Counted from the first letter of the stretch, positions 8,554-17,626 are shown. The stretch is DNA of 64,000 nt from JAIUZI01 sp041594355 (GCA_041594355.1 JBFHMM010000001.1:1-64000); one strand, 5' to 3'. A program made the numbers and translations. The notes: a model not told the origin generated them from the sequence alone.

Positions 8554-8931
8554 ATGAAAAAGATGTTTGCTATCGCCGCTGCTGGCTTGTTTGCCCTCAG
8601 CGGGACCGCCTTCGCCCAGACATTCGAGGACGCCAGCCCGGAAGCGCTGGCCGAGGCCGAGGAAAAAGGCGCCTGTGGCGTCGGCTATGACCCGGTCAAG
8701 GCCGAGTACCTGGCCGATGGTCGCCTGGCCGTTCTGTGCCCGGCCGGATCGGGTGCTGCGGCAGCCGCTGCCGGCGGTGCGATCGCGGCGCAGCCGGCGG
8801 TTTTGGCCGGAACCGCGCTGGGTGCCGGCGGTGCAGCCGCCCTGGCGGGTTTGGTCATCGTGGTTGCCCTGACCGGTGGCGACGACACCTCGACCACCAC
8901 CACCACCACCACCACGGGCGGCGGCAACTAA
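8554..8931 (+). CDS. YjbE/GfcA-like small exported Thr-tailed protein
   Basis: A 125-aa exported protein. MKKMFAIAAAGLFALSGTAFAQ is a clear signal peptide ending AFA-Q. The mature part has two cysteines (GACGVGYD and AVLCPAG), then a hydrophobic Ala/Gly segment (about residues 65-105, probably membrane-inserted) and a tail of eight threonines plus Gly. YjbE and GfcA of the E. coli exopolysaccharide operons are likewise small, exported and Thr-rich, so the neighbouring YjbH/YjbF genes support this call. Ribosome site AAAGGGG precedes it. It has its own promoter and terminator, so it is probably a separate, abundant transcript. Confidence 0.7.
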   Translation: MKKMFAIAAAGLFALSGTAFAQTFEDASPEALAEAEEKGACGVGYDPVKAEYLADGRLAVLCPAGSGAAAAAAGGAIAAQPAVLAGTALGAGGAAALAGLVIVVALTGGDDTSTTTTTTTTGGGN

Positions 8932-8992
8932 AGCCGAAGGCTTAACCTCGCTTACGCGCAGATGATCCGCAAGCGGCTGGTGTGAAATTCAA

Positions 8993-9020
8993 GGCAGGTC
9001 CCTGACGGGGCCTGCCTTTT
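8993..9020 (+). terminator. Strong intrinsic terminator after the YjbE-like gene
   Basis: GGCAGG pairs with CCTGCC, the stem continues through a T-G wobble and CCC/GGG around a TGAC loop, and TTTT follows at 9017-9020. It ends the plus-strand transcript and lies tail to tail with the minus-strand glycosyltransferase. Confidence 0.85.
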
Positions 9021-9065
9021 GCGTTGTCCCGATGTCTTTAGGGGGCTGTCCCCGGAGGCTCGGGC

Positions 9066-12000
9066 TCAGCTGACCGGGGAATAGAGATCGATACTTTCGA
9101 AGGCCGCCCGCATCAACTCGCGCCCGGTCTCGAAGGAGAAGCTCTGGCGGACATAGGTGCGGGCGTTGTCCGAGATCGCCTGCCACAGCGCATCGTCGCC
9201 CTGCAGACGGGTGATGGCATCTCGCCATTCGACGGGGGTGGTGGCGATCATGCAGTCGTGGCCATGGCGCAGCCCGACCCCTTCGGCGGCGGTGGGCGTC
9301 AGCACGCAGGGCACCCCATGGGCCAGCGCCGCCAGCACCTTGCCCTTGATCCCGGCCCCCGATAGCAGCGGCGCGACAAAGATCCGGTGCTTGTCATAGG
9401 CGTCGGAAATCTCGCGGATGTAGCCCTGCGGGTGAATGCGGGGGCTTTTGAGCGCGCGGATATCGTCGCCCATGCCTGACCCGTAGACAAAGAACTGCAG
9501 GTCCGGCTGCGAGGTTTCCAGCAGCGGCATCACCTGGCGGGCGAACCACAACACGCCCTCGGCGTTGGGCGCATGCAGGTAATTGCCCAGAAAGGACAGC
9601 CCGCTGCGGTTTTCCAGCCCGGGCGCGGTATCGGGCATATCCACCACCCAGGGGCATTTGGCCACCCGCACCTGGCCGTCGGTGTGCGACTGGATCACCG
9701 AATGTTCGACCTCGTTGTAGCTGAGCACGACGTCGGATTTGCGCATCACCTCCAGCTCCAGCGTGCGGGTCTCGCGCGCCGCCGCGATCTTGGCGGCGTC
9801 ATTGGCCGCGATCCCGGCGCGCAGTTCGCGCAGGAAATGCAGGTCGGCGTTGTTGAACAGGATCCGGGTTCTTGGCGCCAGCTGGCGCAGCCGGTCGATG
9901 ACGTCGCGGGCGACGTAGAACCGGGTGATATAGAAGGCGTCGAAATCGCTGACATGCCGGGATAGGTATTCATCCACCGACAGGAAGAACGGCGCGTGGA
10001 TCATCTCGACCCCCATTTTCTCCAGCGCCTCGGTATAGCTGCCCATATGGGCCAGGTTGCGGGCCAGGAAGGTGACCTTGTAGCCCAGGCTCTGCACCAG
10101 CCGGATCTCCTGCACGGCGGCATGGCTGCCGGCGTCGCGGTCGGGCCGGGGTGTGGCATAGTCGATGAAAAGCACCCGTCCGACGATGCCGCGGTCCTTT
10201 TCCAGGTCCGGTTTCACCCCTTCGGCGCCAAACCGCGAATAGGCGGCGGCCCAGCGGCGCTTGAACTTGGGCCGGTTGATCTCCTGGTAGCGCTTGAAGC
10301 CTGCGGCGGTATCGGTGCCGCTGGTCAGGCCTTCGTAGTGGTAGACCACCGAGGAGGGGATGAACCAGGTGGTATAGCCGGCCTCGCGCACCTTGAAGGC
10401 CAGGTCGGTATCCTCGAAATACATCGGCTCCAGGTACTGTGACAGCCCGCCGACCTCTTCCCAGATGGCCCGGGTGGTCATCAGCGCCGCGCCACAGAGA
10501 TAGTCGGTCTGCCGGGCATAGCAAAATCGCGGATCCCAGGGGTTTTCGCCGTGGCCGTAGTTCCACGGGTTGCCGGTGCTCCAGATGATGCCGCCCGCAT
10601 CCTGCAGCCGGCCGTCGGGATAGAGCAGTTTCGAGCCCACCAGCCCGACCTTGTCAAAGCGCGCGAAGCCGTCGACCAGCGCATCCAGCCAGCCATTGGT
10701 GACCTCGACGTCATTGTTCAGCAGGGCGACATAGGTGCCGCGCGCCTTGGCGGCGCCGGCGTTGCAGGCACGGATGAACCGCTGCGCCTGGGTATTGCGG
10801 ACCACGGTGATGCCCGACACGATCTCTTCGATCCGGGCGGTCTCGTCGGTAGAGCCGTCATCGACCAGGATCACCTCGAAGGTGACATGATTGTGGGCCA
10901 GCAGCAGGCTGGCCAGCGCCAGATAGGTAACCTCCACCTTGTTGTGGGCCGGGATCACCACCGAGACATCGGGGGCCTCGACCGGCGGAAAGGCCAGCGG
11001 AGCCAGCCGGACGTTGTCGTGACCGCCTTCGACCACCTCCAGCGCGCGGGCGACCTGGGCCTGCATCTCGGGACTGGCGCCGGCGGCCATATGGGCGCGC
11101 AGGGCGGCGTAGCGGTGCGCGGCCTGCGGCATCAGCGGCCCCGGAAACGGCGCCCGGCTTTCGTTCTGCAGCACGTCCAGCGGTGTCAGCATCCGCGGCA
11201 TCAGCACATAGGTGCTGAGCAGCCGCTGGGTGCCGCTTTCGTCCAGCACCGCCAGATTGTGGTAATGGCCGGTTTGCATCTCGCGCGGCATCCGCACCCA
11301 GACCGGGTCCGGACCCAGCTGCTGACTGAACGCAAATTTGCCGTCCAGCATGATCCGGTACAGGCCGGGTCGCGTGGCTTTCATCTGCAGGCTGTGGCCG
11401 TGGTCTTCGGTGATGGTGACCGACAGGTCGGCACCATCCAGCAGCAGGTGTTCATCTTCGCCCAAGTACAGCATCAGCGGTTGCCCCGGCGCGGTCATCG
11501 CCGGCAGCTCCGCCTCCAGCCAGACCGCTCCCGGTCCGGGCTCCGCGCCTTTCAGCTGCAGCCCCTCGCCCGGTGACGGGCCGGGCCGGTCGGCGCGGCC
11601 GGCAAGGGTGTCGCTGCGGGGGGCCGGGCGGGCCACATGCGGATCGGCGGTAAAGAGAAAGGGCGACAGCTGGCTGTCACCGCCCTTGTAGCTGTCGAAC
11701 TGCACGGTCATGTGCAGCTCCGTGACCTCTTCCATCGGCGGCAGCTGCTGCTCCACGGCCAGGTAATCGGCCTCGTCCTGGCCGCCGATGCGGGTGTCAT
11801 CGAACAGCAGCGTATAGGTGCCGGCCAGCCGGTCGCCCTTTGTCTTGTCACCGGCCGTCCGCAGCCGCCGGATCTCGAGCCGTCCGGCGGCACGATGCGA
11901 GGCCAGCCAGGCGCGGAAACTCAGCGGCGGATCCTGCGGGTTCTGCGCCGGCAGCGGGATCGGCGCAGCCAGCGCCACCCGGCAGGGGGCGGCGGGATCG

Positions 12001-12317
12001 AGGAATTTTATCTGCACGGTCTTGCGCCCCGGCAGCCCCCATTGCGGGATCCCGTTGACCGACACCTCGCAGGGCAGCGGCTCTGCCCCCTCGGGCCGCG
12101 GTGCCAGCAGCGGGGCGGCGAATGCGGGGCGGAATTCGCCCTGCGCCTGCGGTTCGGCCGGGCCGGTAGGCTGCATCCGCACCAAGGCGCCGCCAATTCC
12201 CAGCGCTGGTCCCCGCTCTGCCAGCTCCGGAGCCATTTGCGCCTGTACACGGCCATCTGCGATCACGATCCGGGCAACGCCCTGGGGCAGCGAAACGGTG
12301 GGGTGGTCGGGCTTCAT
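9066..12317 (-). CDS. Large bifunctional glycosyltransferase (GT2 plus GT4-like domains)
   Basis: A 1083-aa cytoplasmic enzyme. The ATG at 12317 is preceded by a GAAAGAGA-type ribosome site and is preferred over an in-frame start 16 codons upstream. Residues 1-450 are beta-rich and of unknown function. A GT-A (family 2) domain starts near 450 (VSVVIPAHNKVEV, VDDGSTDETA near 485, LLNNDVEV acting as the DxD region). The C-terminal third is a GT-B/family 4-like domain (FLGNYLHAPNAEG, GAGIKGKVLAALAHGVPC). Two fused transferases suggest it adds two sugars in a surface glycan. It is divergent from manC. Confidence 0.87.
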   Translation of the reverse strand: MKPDHPTVSLPQGVARIVIADGRVQAQMAPELAERGPALGIGGALVRMQPTGPAEPQAQGEFRPAFAAPLLAPRPEGAEPLPCEVSVNGIPQWGLPGRKTVQIKFLDPAAPCRVALAAPIPLPAQNPQDPPLSFRAWLASHRAAGRLEIRRLRTAGDKTKGDRLAGTYTLLFDDTRIGGQDEADYLAVEQQLPPMEEVTELHMTVQFDSYKGGDSQLSPFLFTADPHVARPAPRSDTLAGRADRPGPSPGEGLQLKGAEPGPGAVWLEAELPAMTAPGQPLMLYLGEDEHLLLDGADLSVTITEDHGHSLQMKATRPGLYRIMLDGKFAFSQQLGPDPVWVRMPREMQTGHYHNLAVLDESGTQRLLSTYVLMPRMLTPLDVLQNESRAPFPGPLMPQAAHRYAALRAHMAAGASPEMQAQVARALEVVEGGHDNVRLAPLAFPPVEAPDVSVVIPAHNKVEVTYLALASLLLAHNHVTFEVILVDDGSTDETARIEEIVSGITVVRNTQAQRFIRACNAGAAKARGTYVALLNNDVEVTNGWLDALVDGFARFDKVGLVGSKLLYPDGRLQDAGGIIWSTGNPWNYGHGENPWDPRFCYARQTDYLCGAALMTTRAIWEEVGGLSQYLEPMYFEDTDLAFKVREAGYTTWFIPSSVVYHYEGLTSGTDTAAGFKRYQEINRPKFKRRWAAAYSRFGAEGVKPDLEKDRGIVGRVLFIDYATPRPDRDAGSHAAVQEIRLVQSLGYKVTFLARNLAHMGSYTEALEKMGVEMIHAPFFLSVDEYLSRHVSDFDAFYITRFYVARDVIDRLRQLAPRTRILFNNADLHFLRELRAGIAANDAAKIAAARETRTLELEVMRKSDVVLSYNEVEHSVIQSHTDGQVRVAKCPWVVDMPDTAPGLENRSGLSFLGNYLHAPNAEGVLWFARQVMPLLETSQPDLQFFVYGSGMGDDIRALKSPRIHPQGYIREISDAYDKHRIFVAPLLSGAGIKGKVLAALAHGVPCVLTPTAAEGVGLRHGHDCMIATTPVEWRDAITRLQGDDALWQAISDNARTYVRQSFSFETGRELMRAAFESIDLYSPVS

Positions 12318-12733
12318 CGGGTCTCTTTCACTGACATTCGGGGTGAATCCGGCAACGGATTTCACCTGCGTCTTTGAACATGTTTTGGCGTTGCGCGAAA
12401 GCCAATGGCACAGGCACCGTCCAGAAAACGCCGATCATGTCGCATCCTTGCGCTCTTTGCCTGGATTTCCCAGCGCCCAGCCCGCAAAAGCGGCCCGGGG
12501 ACGCCCCTGCCCTGCCCTGTCCTGTCCCCGCTGCACCCATGGCTGCCCCATTTCAGGGCAGCGACACGGGCAGTAACACCGGCGGTGGCGGGATTTCTTG
12601 CCGCAACCCATTCCCACGCCGTCGACAATATGCTGTAAGGAAGCGGAAATTCCGGGCCGGCACGGGCTGTGCGCGGGTCCGGAACGATTGCAGATCTGGT
12701 TTTTAGAAAGATCTTGAAGAAGGTGATATTGAT
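12318..12733. other. Divergent intergenic region between glycosyltransferase and manC
   Basis: There are 416 bases with no convincing gene; short frames in all phases lack ribosome sites. It must carry promoters for both flanking genes. A C-rich pentamer run (CCCTG copies, about 12505-12530) is the only repeat seen. The manC ribosome site AAGGTG lies near 12721. Confidence 0.55.
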
Positions 12734-14182
12734 ATGGCCGTTGTCTATCCGGTGATTTTGTGTGGTGGCGTCGGGACCCGGCTCTGGCCGTTGTCGCGCA
12801 AAAGCTATCCCAAGCAGTTCGTGCCGCTGATTGGTGACAAGACCCTGTTCCAGGCCTGCGCCGAACGGATGACCGGGGCCGGCGACGGGTTTGAATTTGC
12901 CGCCCCCGCGATCCTGACCAATTCGGACTTCCGCTTTATCGTCGCCGAACAGCTGCAGGAGGCGGGTATCGACCCCGGCCCGGTGATGATCGAACCGCAG
13001 GGCCGCAACACCGCCCCCGCGGTATTGGCCGCAGCCCTGCATCTGGCCGCGCAGGATCCCGATGCGGTCTTGCTGGTGGCGCCCTCGGACCACGTGGTGC
13101 CCAACGCCGAGGCGTTCCGCGCGGCGGTGGCCGAGGCGGTGCGGACGGCGCAGGACCGGAGCGACCTGGTCACCTTTGGCATCACCCCCGACCATCCGGA
13201 AACCGGCTATGGCTATCTGCAACTGTCGGTGCGGCCCGACGGGTCCGGCTCTGCCGTACCGCTGACCCGCTTTGTCGAGAAGCCCGACCTTGAAACCGCC
13301 CAGGCGATGTTGGCCGATGGCAGCTACCTGTGGAATTCGGGGATTTTCCTGTTCACCGCGCGCGACATCGTCGCGGCCTTTGAGAAATTCGCCCCCGAGC
13401 TGATCGCGCCGGTCAGGGAGGCGGTGGAGCAGGCCGAGACCGACCTGGGCTTTCTGCGGCTCGAGCCCGAGGCCTGGGGCCGCGCCGACGACATCTCGAT
13501 CGACTATGCGGTGATGGAACGTGCCGACAACCTGTCGGTGGTGCCCTATTCCGACGGCTGGTCGGACCTGGGCAGCTGGACGGCGGTGCATGAACTCAGC
13601 GGCCCCGACGGCGATGGCGTCGCCATGTCCGGCCCGGTCACCGCGATCGACTGCCGCAACGTGCTGCTGCGCTCGGAATCGCCGGATCAGGAACTGGTCG
13701 GCATGGGCGTCGAGGACCTGATCGTGGTGGCGATGTCCGACGCGGTTCTGGTCGCCGACATGAGCCGGGCGCAGGACGTGAAAAAGGCGGTCACCGCGCT
13801 GAAGGCGAAATCGGCCAAGCAGGCCGAGGCGCTGCCGGTCGATTACCGCCCCTGGGGCCATTTCGAAACGCTGATCCTGGGCGAGCGGTTCCAGGTCAAG
13901 CGTATCGTGGTCAAGCCTGGCGCCTCGCTGAGCCTGCAAAGCCACCACCACCGGTCGGAACACTGGATCGTGGTCGAGGGCACCGCCAAGGTCACCGTCG
14001 GCGACGAGGTCAGCCTGATGACCGAGAACCAGTCGGTCTATATCCCGCTGGGGTCGGTGCACCGGCTGGAGAATCCCGGCAAGATCGAAATGGTGCTGAT
14101 CGAGGTGCAGACCGGCAGCTATCTGGGCGAAGACGATATCACCCGCTACGAGGATATCTATGCACGCGGCCAGAAAGACTAG
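12734..14182 (+). CDS. manC: Mannose-1-phosphate guanylyltransferase / mannose-6-phosphate isomerase
   Basis: A 482-aa bifunctional type II PMI-GMP enzyme, full length for the ManC/AlgA/CpsB family. It makes GDP-mannose from mannose-1-phosphate and GTP in the cytoplasm. The pyrophosphorylase signature GGVGTRLWPLSR is at residues 11-22, FVEKP at 180-184, and the C-terminal cupin isomerase domain carries RPWGHFE and the metal-binding histidine run QSHHHRSEHW. GDP-mannose feeds Gmd and Fcl at 22512-25413 for GDP-L-fucose. It is transcribed divergently from the large glycosyltransferase and is followed directly by a pseudogene. Confidence 0.95.
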   Translation: MAVVYPVILCGGVGTRLWPLSRKSYPKQFVPLIGDKTLFQACAERMTGAGDGFEFAAPAILTNSDFRFIVAEQLQEAGIDPGPVMIEPQGRNTAPAVLAAALHLAAQDPDAVLLVAPSDHVVPNAEAFRAAVAEAVRTAQDRSDLVTFGITPDHPETGYGYLQLSVRPDGSGSAVPLTRFVEKPDLETAQAMLADGSYLWNSGIFLFTARDIVAAFEKFAPELIAPVREAVEQAETDLGFLRLEPEAWGRADDISIDYAVMERADNLSVVPYSDGWSDLGSWTAVHELSGPDGDGVAMSGPVTAIDCRNVLLRSESPDQELVGMGVEDLIVVAMSDAVLVADMSRAQDVKKAVTALKAKSAKQAEALPVDYRPWGHFETLILGERFQVKRIVVKPGASLSLQSHHHRSEHWIVVEGTAKVTVGDEVSLMTENQSVYIPLGSVHRLENPGKIEMVLIEVQTGSYLGEDDITRYEDIYARGQKD

Positions 14183-14309
14183 GCCGACGGCCCGCGCCAG
14201 TGTCCTGTGCCCCGGCGCAAAACCCGGATGCGCAGTCACCATCGCCGCGACCTCGTCCAGCGCGGAACCGTCGTTCAGCTGCCACAGGCGCAGGCCACTG
14301 GTGCGGGCC

Positions 14310-16263
14310 TCCCTGGCGTATGGCGGTCCCGGTCCGGCGGCGGCCCTGGCGGCATACGAGCGGCACCATCCCGCGGCGGCTGATCTGCCCCAGTTACGGG
14401 CGGAAGTGGCACGGGCGCGGGGCGCTCCTGTGGCACCCGAAGCGATACCGGAGCCGACCGCCGCCATGGACACCAAGGCCTTGTTGCAGATGGCCCGGCA
14501 GGCGGTTGCTGCAAACCGTACCGATCTTTCCGAGACCCTGCTGCGCAGCTTCTCGGGATGCCCGAAAGCGACCAGAAACGGTTTGCTCTCGGGCTGGTGC
14601 AGGCGCATCTGCAGCAGGGTAACGCCACCGTGGCGAATTTTCGCGCCGCGCTGGACCTGAACCCGGTGATGGAGGCCGCGCACCTGCGGCTAATCGAAAC
14701 GCTGAAGGCCCAGGGGGCGGGCAAGGAGGCGTTGCGCGCGGCGGACGCCGGTCTGCAGGCACTTCCGAAGAGCTGGTTGTTGCGCCACAAGCGGCTGGCG
14801 GTGCTGTCCGAACTGGACCCGATCCTGCCGTCGCCGGAGGAGTTCGAGGCGCTGGTTTCGGATGCGCCGGAGCGGGTTGGCGGCCACCGTCTGAGGTTGA
14901 ACTGGCTGAAACGGACAGGGCGCTACGCCGAGGCGGCTGCTGCGGTTGCCGATTTCGCGCGGTACTGCCCGGACGATTTCAATGCGCCGGCCGAACGGGC
15001 GTACCTGGAACTGGAGAGTGGTCAGCCGGGGCAGGCCCTGCGTCTGTTCCGCGAAGCGGGCGCGCCGGAAAGTGACGATGTGGCGCAACGGATTCTGGAA
15101 ACGGCACCGTGTGCGGAGGTTGCGCAGGTGCGCGTGGCGCTGGTGCAGCTGCTTGGGCAAACCGGGCAGATGGCGGCGGCGCGGAACTGTGACGCCCCGT
15201 CTCGGTGCTGGACCGGTCTCGGCACCATCTGGCCATCGCCCTGCTGGCGCGGGAGGACTTTGATCTGGAGGCGGCCGAGGCGGGCTGCACCGCCGCACTG
15301 GCCGAGGATCCGGGGCTGGAGGCTGCTTATACGCAGCGCGCCTATACCGGCTGATTGGCCTGCGATCCGGCGGGCGCCATGCAGGACCGTCAGGCCGCGT
15401 TCCGGCTGCGGCATGCGCCGCTGCGGCGCTGGTCCGACATCATCGGGCACCTGTGCAACGAAATGCTGCTGCAGCCGGAGGTGGTCAGTGTCGCAGCCGC
15501 TGCGGATGGGCTGGATGGCCTGGCCGCATTGGTGCGCGCCCACGGGGATCTGACTTGTGTCAGCATGGCGCTGCTGATCGCGCTGCGCAGGTCCGGACGC
15601 CGGGGCCTGCCCGCGGAACTGTCGTCGGAGGCTCGGACCGATCATGTCCCCGCGCGGATATTCCAGTATTGGGAGAGCGAGATCAGCCCGGACTTGCGGG
15701 GGGCGATGGAGGATCTGCAGGCGCGCAACCCTTGGGCGGTCTACCGCCGGTTCGACCGGGCCTCTGCGGGTGAATACCTGGCCGGGATGGGGCGCCCCGA
15801 AGTCGCGCGCGCCTTCCGCCTGTGCCGGCACGCGGCGCAACGCGCGGATCTGTTCCGGCTGGCGGTGATGTGGGCCGAAGGCGGCATCTACCTGGATGCG
15901 GACAATCGCTGCGGCGGCAACCTTGCCGGCCTGCTGCCGCCGGGGGCGCGGTTGGTGCTCTACCAGGAACACCTGGGCAGCATCGCCAATAATTTCATCG
16001 CGGCCGCGCCGGGATGCGGGCTGCTGGAGCGGACGATGCAGCAGATCGCGGAGGCCCTGATCGCGGGAGCGGGCGAGTATATCTGGCTGTTGTCGGGACC
16101 CGGTGCGCTGACCCGTGCCCTGGCACGACGGATTGCGGAGACACCCGATATCGCTCTGCCGCAAGACTGCCACGTGCTGCTCCACTCCACCCTGCTGGGC
16201 CGTGTGGCCCCACAATGCCCTTTTGCCTACAAGATCGGCCCGGGCAGCTGGGCGCGTGGGTGA
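14310..16263 (+). pseudogene. Decayed TPR glycosyltransferase (DXD-type) with frameshifts and a stop
   Basis: One protein can be followed across three frames. Frame A (to about 14555) reads AYGGPGPAAALAAYERHHP... and MDTKALLQMARQAV. Near 14555 it shifts to a frame reading MPESDQKRFALGLVQAHLQQ with TPR-like helices. Near 15180 it shifts again (VSVLDRSRHLAIALLARED), and an in-frame TGA lies at 15352-15354. After that, 300 codons stay open and contain a GT32-like core (PARIFQYWE, then RADLFRLAVMWAEGGIYLDADNRC with a DxD). At least three lesions make sequencing error unlikely. The 5' end is unclear. The C-terminal part alone could still be translated, but no ribosome site supports this. Confidence 0.75.
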
Positions 16264-16502
16264 TGGTCCGCGGTAGGATCTCCGGTTGTATGCGACAATA
16301 CGTCTGCCCAAGAAATTCTCACCCCAGTGGGGCAATATGTCTGGCCGGCAGGACTTTCCGATCATTTGGGTTGCAGGGCAATCTGCTCTATGGCAGAGCA
16401 TCCGAGGGTGGCCAGAACATCGAATGATGGAGCGCCGCAGGCACCCAGGTTCGCCGCCCGAGACCTGCGTCTTTTGACGAAAGCAAGCATAGGATTAAAA
16501 CC

Positions 16503-16673
16503 ATGAGCGACGATCTCGTATACGCCATTTTCAAGGAAATTGCCGTTTTGGAAGGCAAACGCACCCCGGACGGTGAGTGGACGATTGAAGATGCAAACGA
16601 GGTGACGCGGTTGCTGACCCGCGCCTTTGCAGCAGTGCGACGGGCATCGACCCCCAGGGATGCCGACGCATAA
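16503..16673 (+). CDS. 56-aa conserved small protein, copy 1 (sulfotransferase-associated domain)
   Basis: Starts MSDDLVYAIFKEIAVLEG, contains a GEW motif and LLTRAF, ends ...RDADA. The start ATG follows TAGGATTAAAACC. It aligns without gaps to the other 56-aa protein at 32900-33070 (about 26 of 56 identical by hand count) and to the C-terminus of the adjacent sulfotransferase (about 22 of 45). Conserved features are an IFKE-[IL]-AV helix, a Gly-x-Arg turn, a DG-x-W motif, an acidic residue and an R/L-L-x-R helix. It has no signal peptide or membrane segment, so it is cytoplasmic. A perfect terminator follows. Function unknown; I infer an accessory role for sulfotransferases or glycan assembly. 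Confidence 0.85.
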   Translation: MSDDLVYAIFKEIAVLEGKRTPDGEWTIEDANEVTRLLTRAFAAVRRASTPRDADA

Positions 16674-16694
16674 GTCTCGTTCATCCAGATAGCC

Positions 16695-16729
16695 GAGCCT
16701 GGCAGTGTTTTTACATGCCAGGCTCTTTT
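16695..16729 (+). terminator. Intrinsic terminator after small protein 1
   Basis: GAGCCTGGCA (16695-16704) pairs perfectly with TGCCAGGCTC (16716-16725), followed by TTTT. It lies between the small gene and the sulfotransferase start at 16751. The small gene therefore has its own transcript, and the sulfotransferase needs readthrough or a promoter overlapping this hairpin. Confidence 0.85.
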
Positions 16730-16750
16730 GCCGTTCAATAACAGGCGCCG

Positions 16751-17626
16751 GTGGATGCGATGTTGGTCAGTCATCAATACAAGTTCATTTTTTTGAAACC
16801 GGGTAAAACCGCGGGAACTTCGGTCGAAGTTTTCCTGGAGCCATTGTGTGCGGCGCCGGGGCACGTGTCGGCGCATGTCACGCCAACCATGGAAAGCCGC
16901 TTCGGTATTATTGGTGAGCGCGCGTCGGATCCGGATAGGAGCGGATTCTATAATCACATCCTGCCCTTCGAGTTGAAGCCCAAACTGGGAGACGAGGTTT
17001 GGAACAGCTATACGAAAGTTGCTACGGTCCGAAACCCATTTGACCGGGTCGTCTCGGCCTTTCACCACTTCAAGCTGGCGCTGGAAAAAAACGGAGCCCT
17101 GAGCCGAGACGAGGTCATCCGGAAATTCCGGGAGTGGATCGCGGAGTACAACATCAAGTCTCTCCAGATATCGTCTTATGCGCAAATCGACGGGGAGCCA
17201 TGTTTGGACTTCTTGATCAGATACGAAACCCTTGAGGACGACGTCCGCAGCCTTCTTAAGCGCCTCGGTGTCCTGCGTTCGTCTTTGGGGGATGTGCCCC
17301 GGCTCAAGACGGAATTTCGCAAGGGTGGCATTCCGCTGACCGACTACTTCGATGAAGAGACCAGGCAACGTGTTGTGGATAGCATGGTCAAGGACTTCGA
17401 ACTTCTGGGTTACAGTGACCAGGTCGAAGATGCTGAGGCGGCCCGCTGCCGCCCTCAGGTGCCCAGTAGAACGGATCTGGAACTGTCGGTGTTTACCGAA
17501 TTGGCCGTTGCGACGGGGAGCAGAACGGTTGGCGGGGTTTGGACATCTGAAGATCTTGGGGCGCTCCAGACCTTGCTTACAAGATCATTCCGGATGGTGA
17601 GGCGGGAGAAGGACAGAAACTTCTGA
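16751..17626 (+). CDS. Sulfotransferase (Sulfotransfer_2-like) with fused C-terminal small-protein domain
   Basis: A 291-aa cytoplasmic PAPS-dependent sulfotransferase by motif. The 5'-phosphosulfate loop KPGKTAGTSVEVF is at residues 16-28 and the 3'-phosphate motif VRNPFDRVVSAF at 93-104. Start is GTG at 16751; ATG at 16760 is an alternative. Compared with its paralogue at 45569-46222 (217 aa), it has about 70 extra C-terminal residues. Residues 242-287 (DLELSVFTELAV...VRRE) match the two stand-alone 56-aa proteins. This fusion links the small family directly to sulfotransfer. Acceptor unknown; carbohydrate hydroxyls are likely from context. Confidence 0.85.
   Translation: MDAMLVSHQYKFIFLKPGKTAGTSVEVFLEPLCAAPGHVSAHVTPTMESRFGIIGERASDPDRSGFYNHILPFELKPKLGDEVWNSYTKVATVRNPFDRVVSAFHHFKLALEKNGALSRDEVIRKFREWIAEYNIKSLQISSYAQIDGEPCLDFLIRYETLEDDVRSLLKRLGVLRSSLGDVPRLKTEFRKGGIPLTDYFDEETRQRVVDSMVKDFELLGYSDQVEDAEAARCRPQVPSRTDLELSVFTELAVATGSRTVGGVWTSEDLGALQTLLTRSFRMVRREKDRNF

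Noticed and set aside
12362..14683. 773-codon minus-strand frame opposite manC
   Set aside because: manC is complete with all motifs. Only a short part (14174-14320) looked protein-like and is reported separately as a weak finding.
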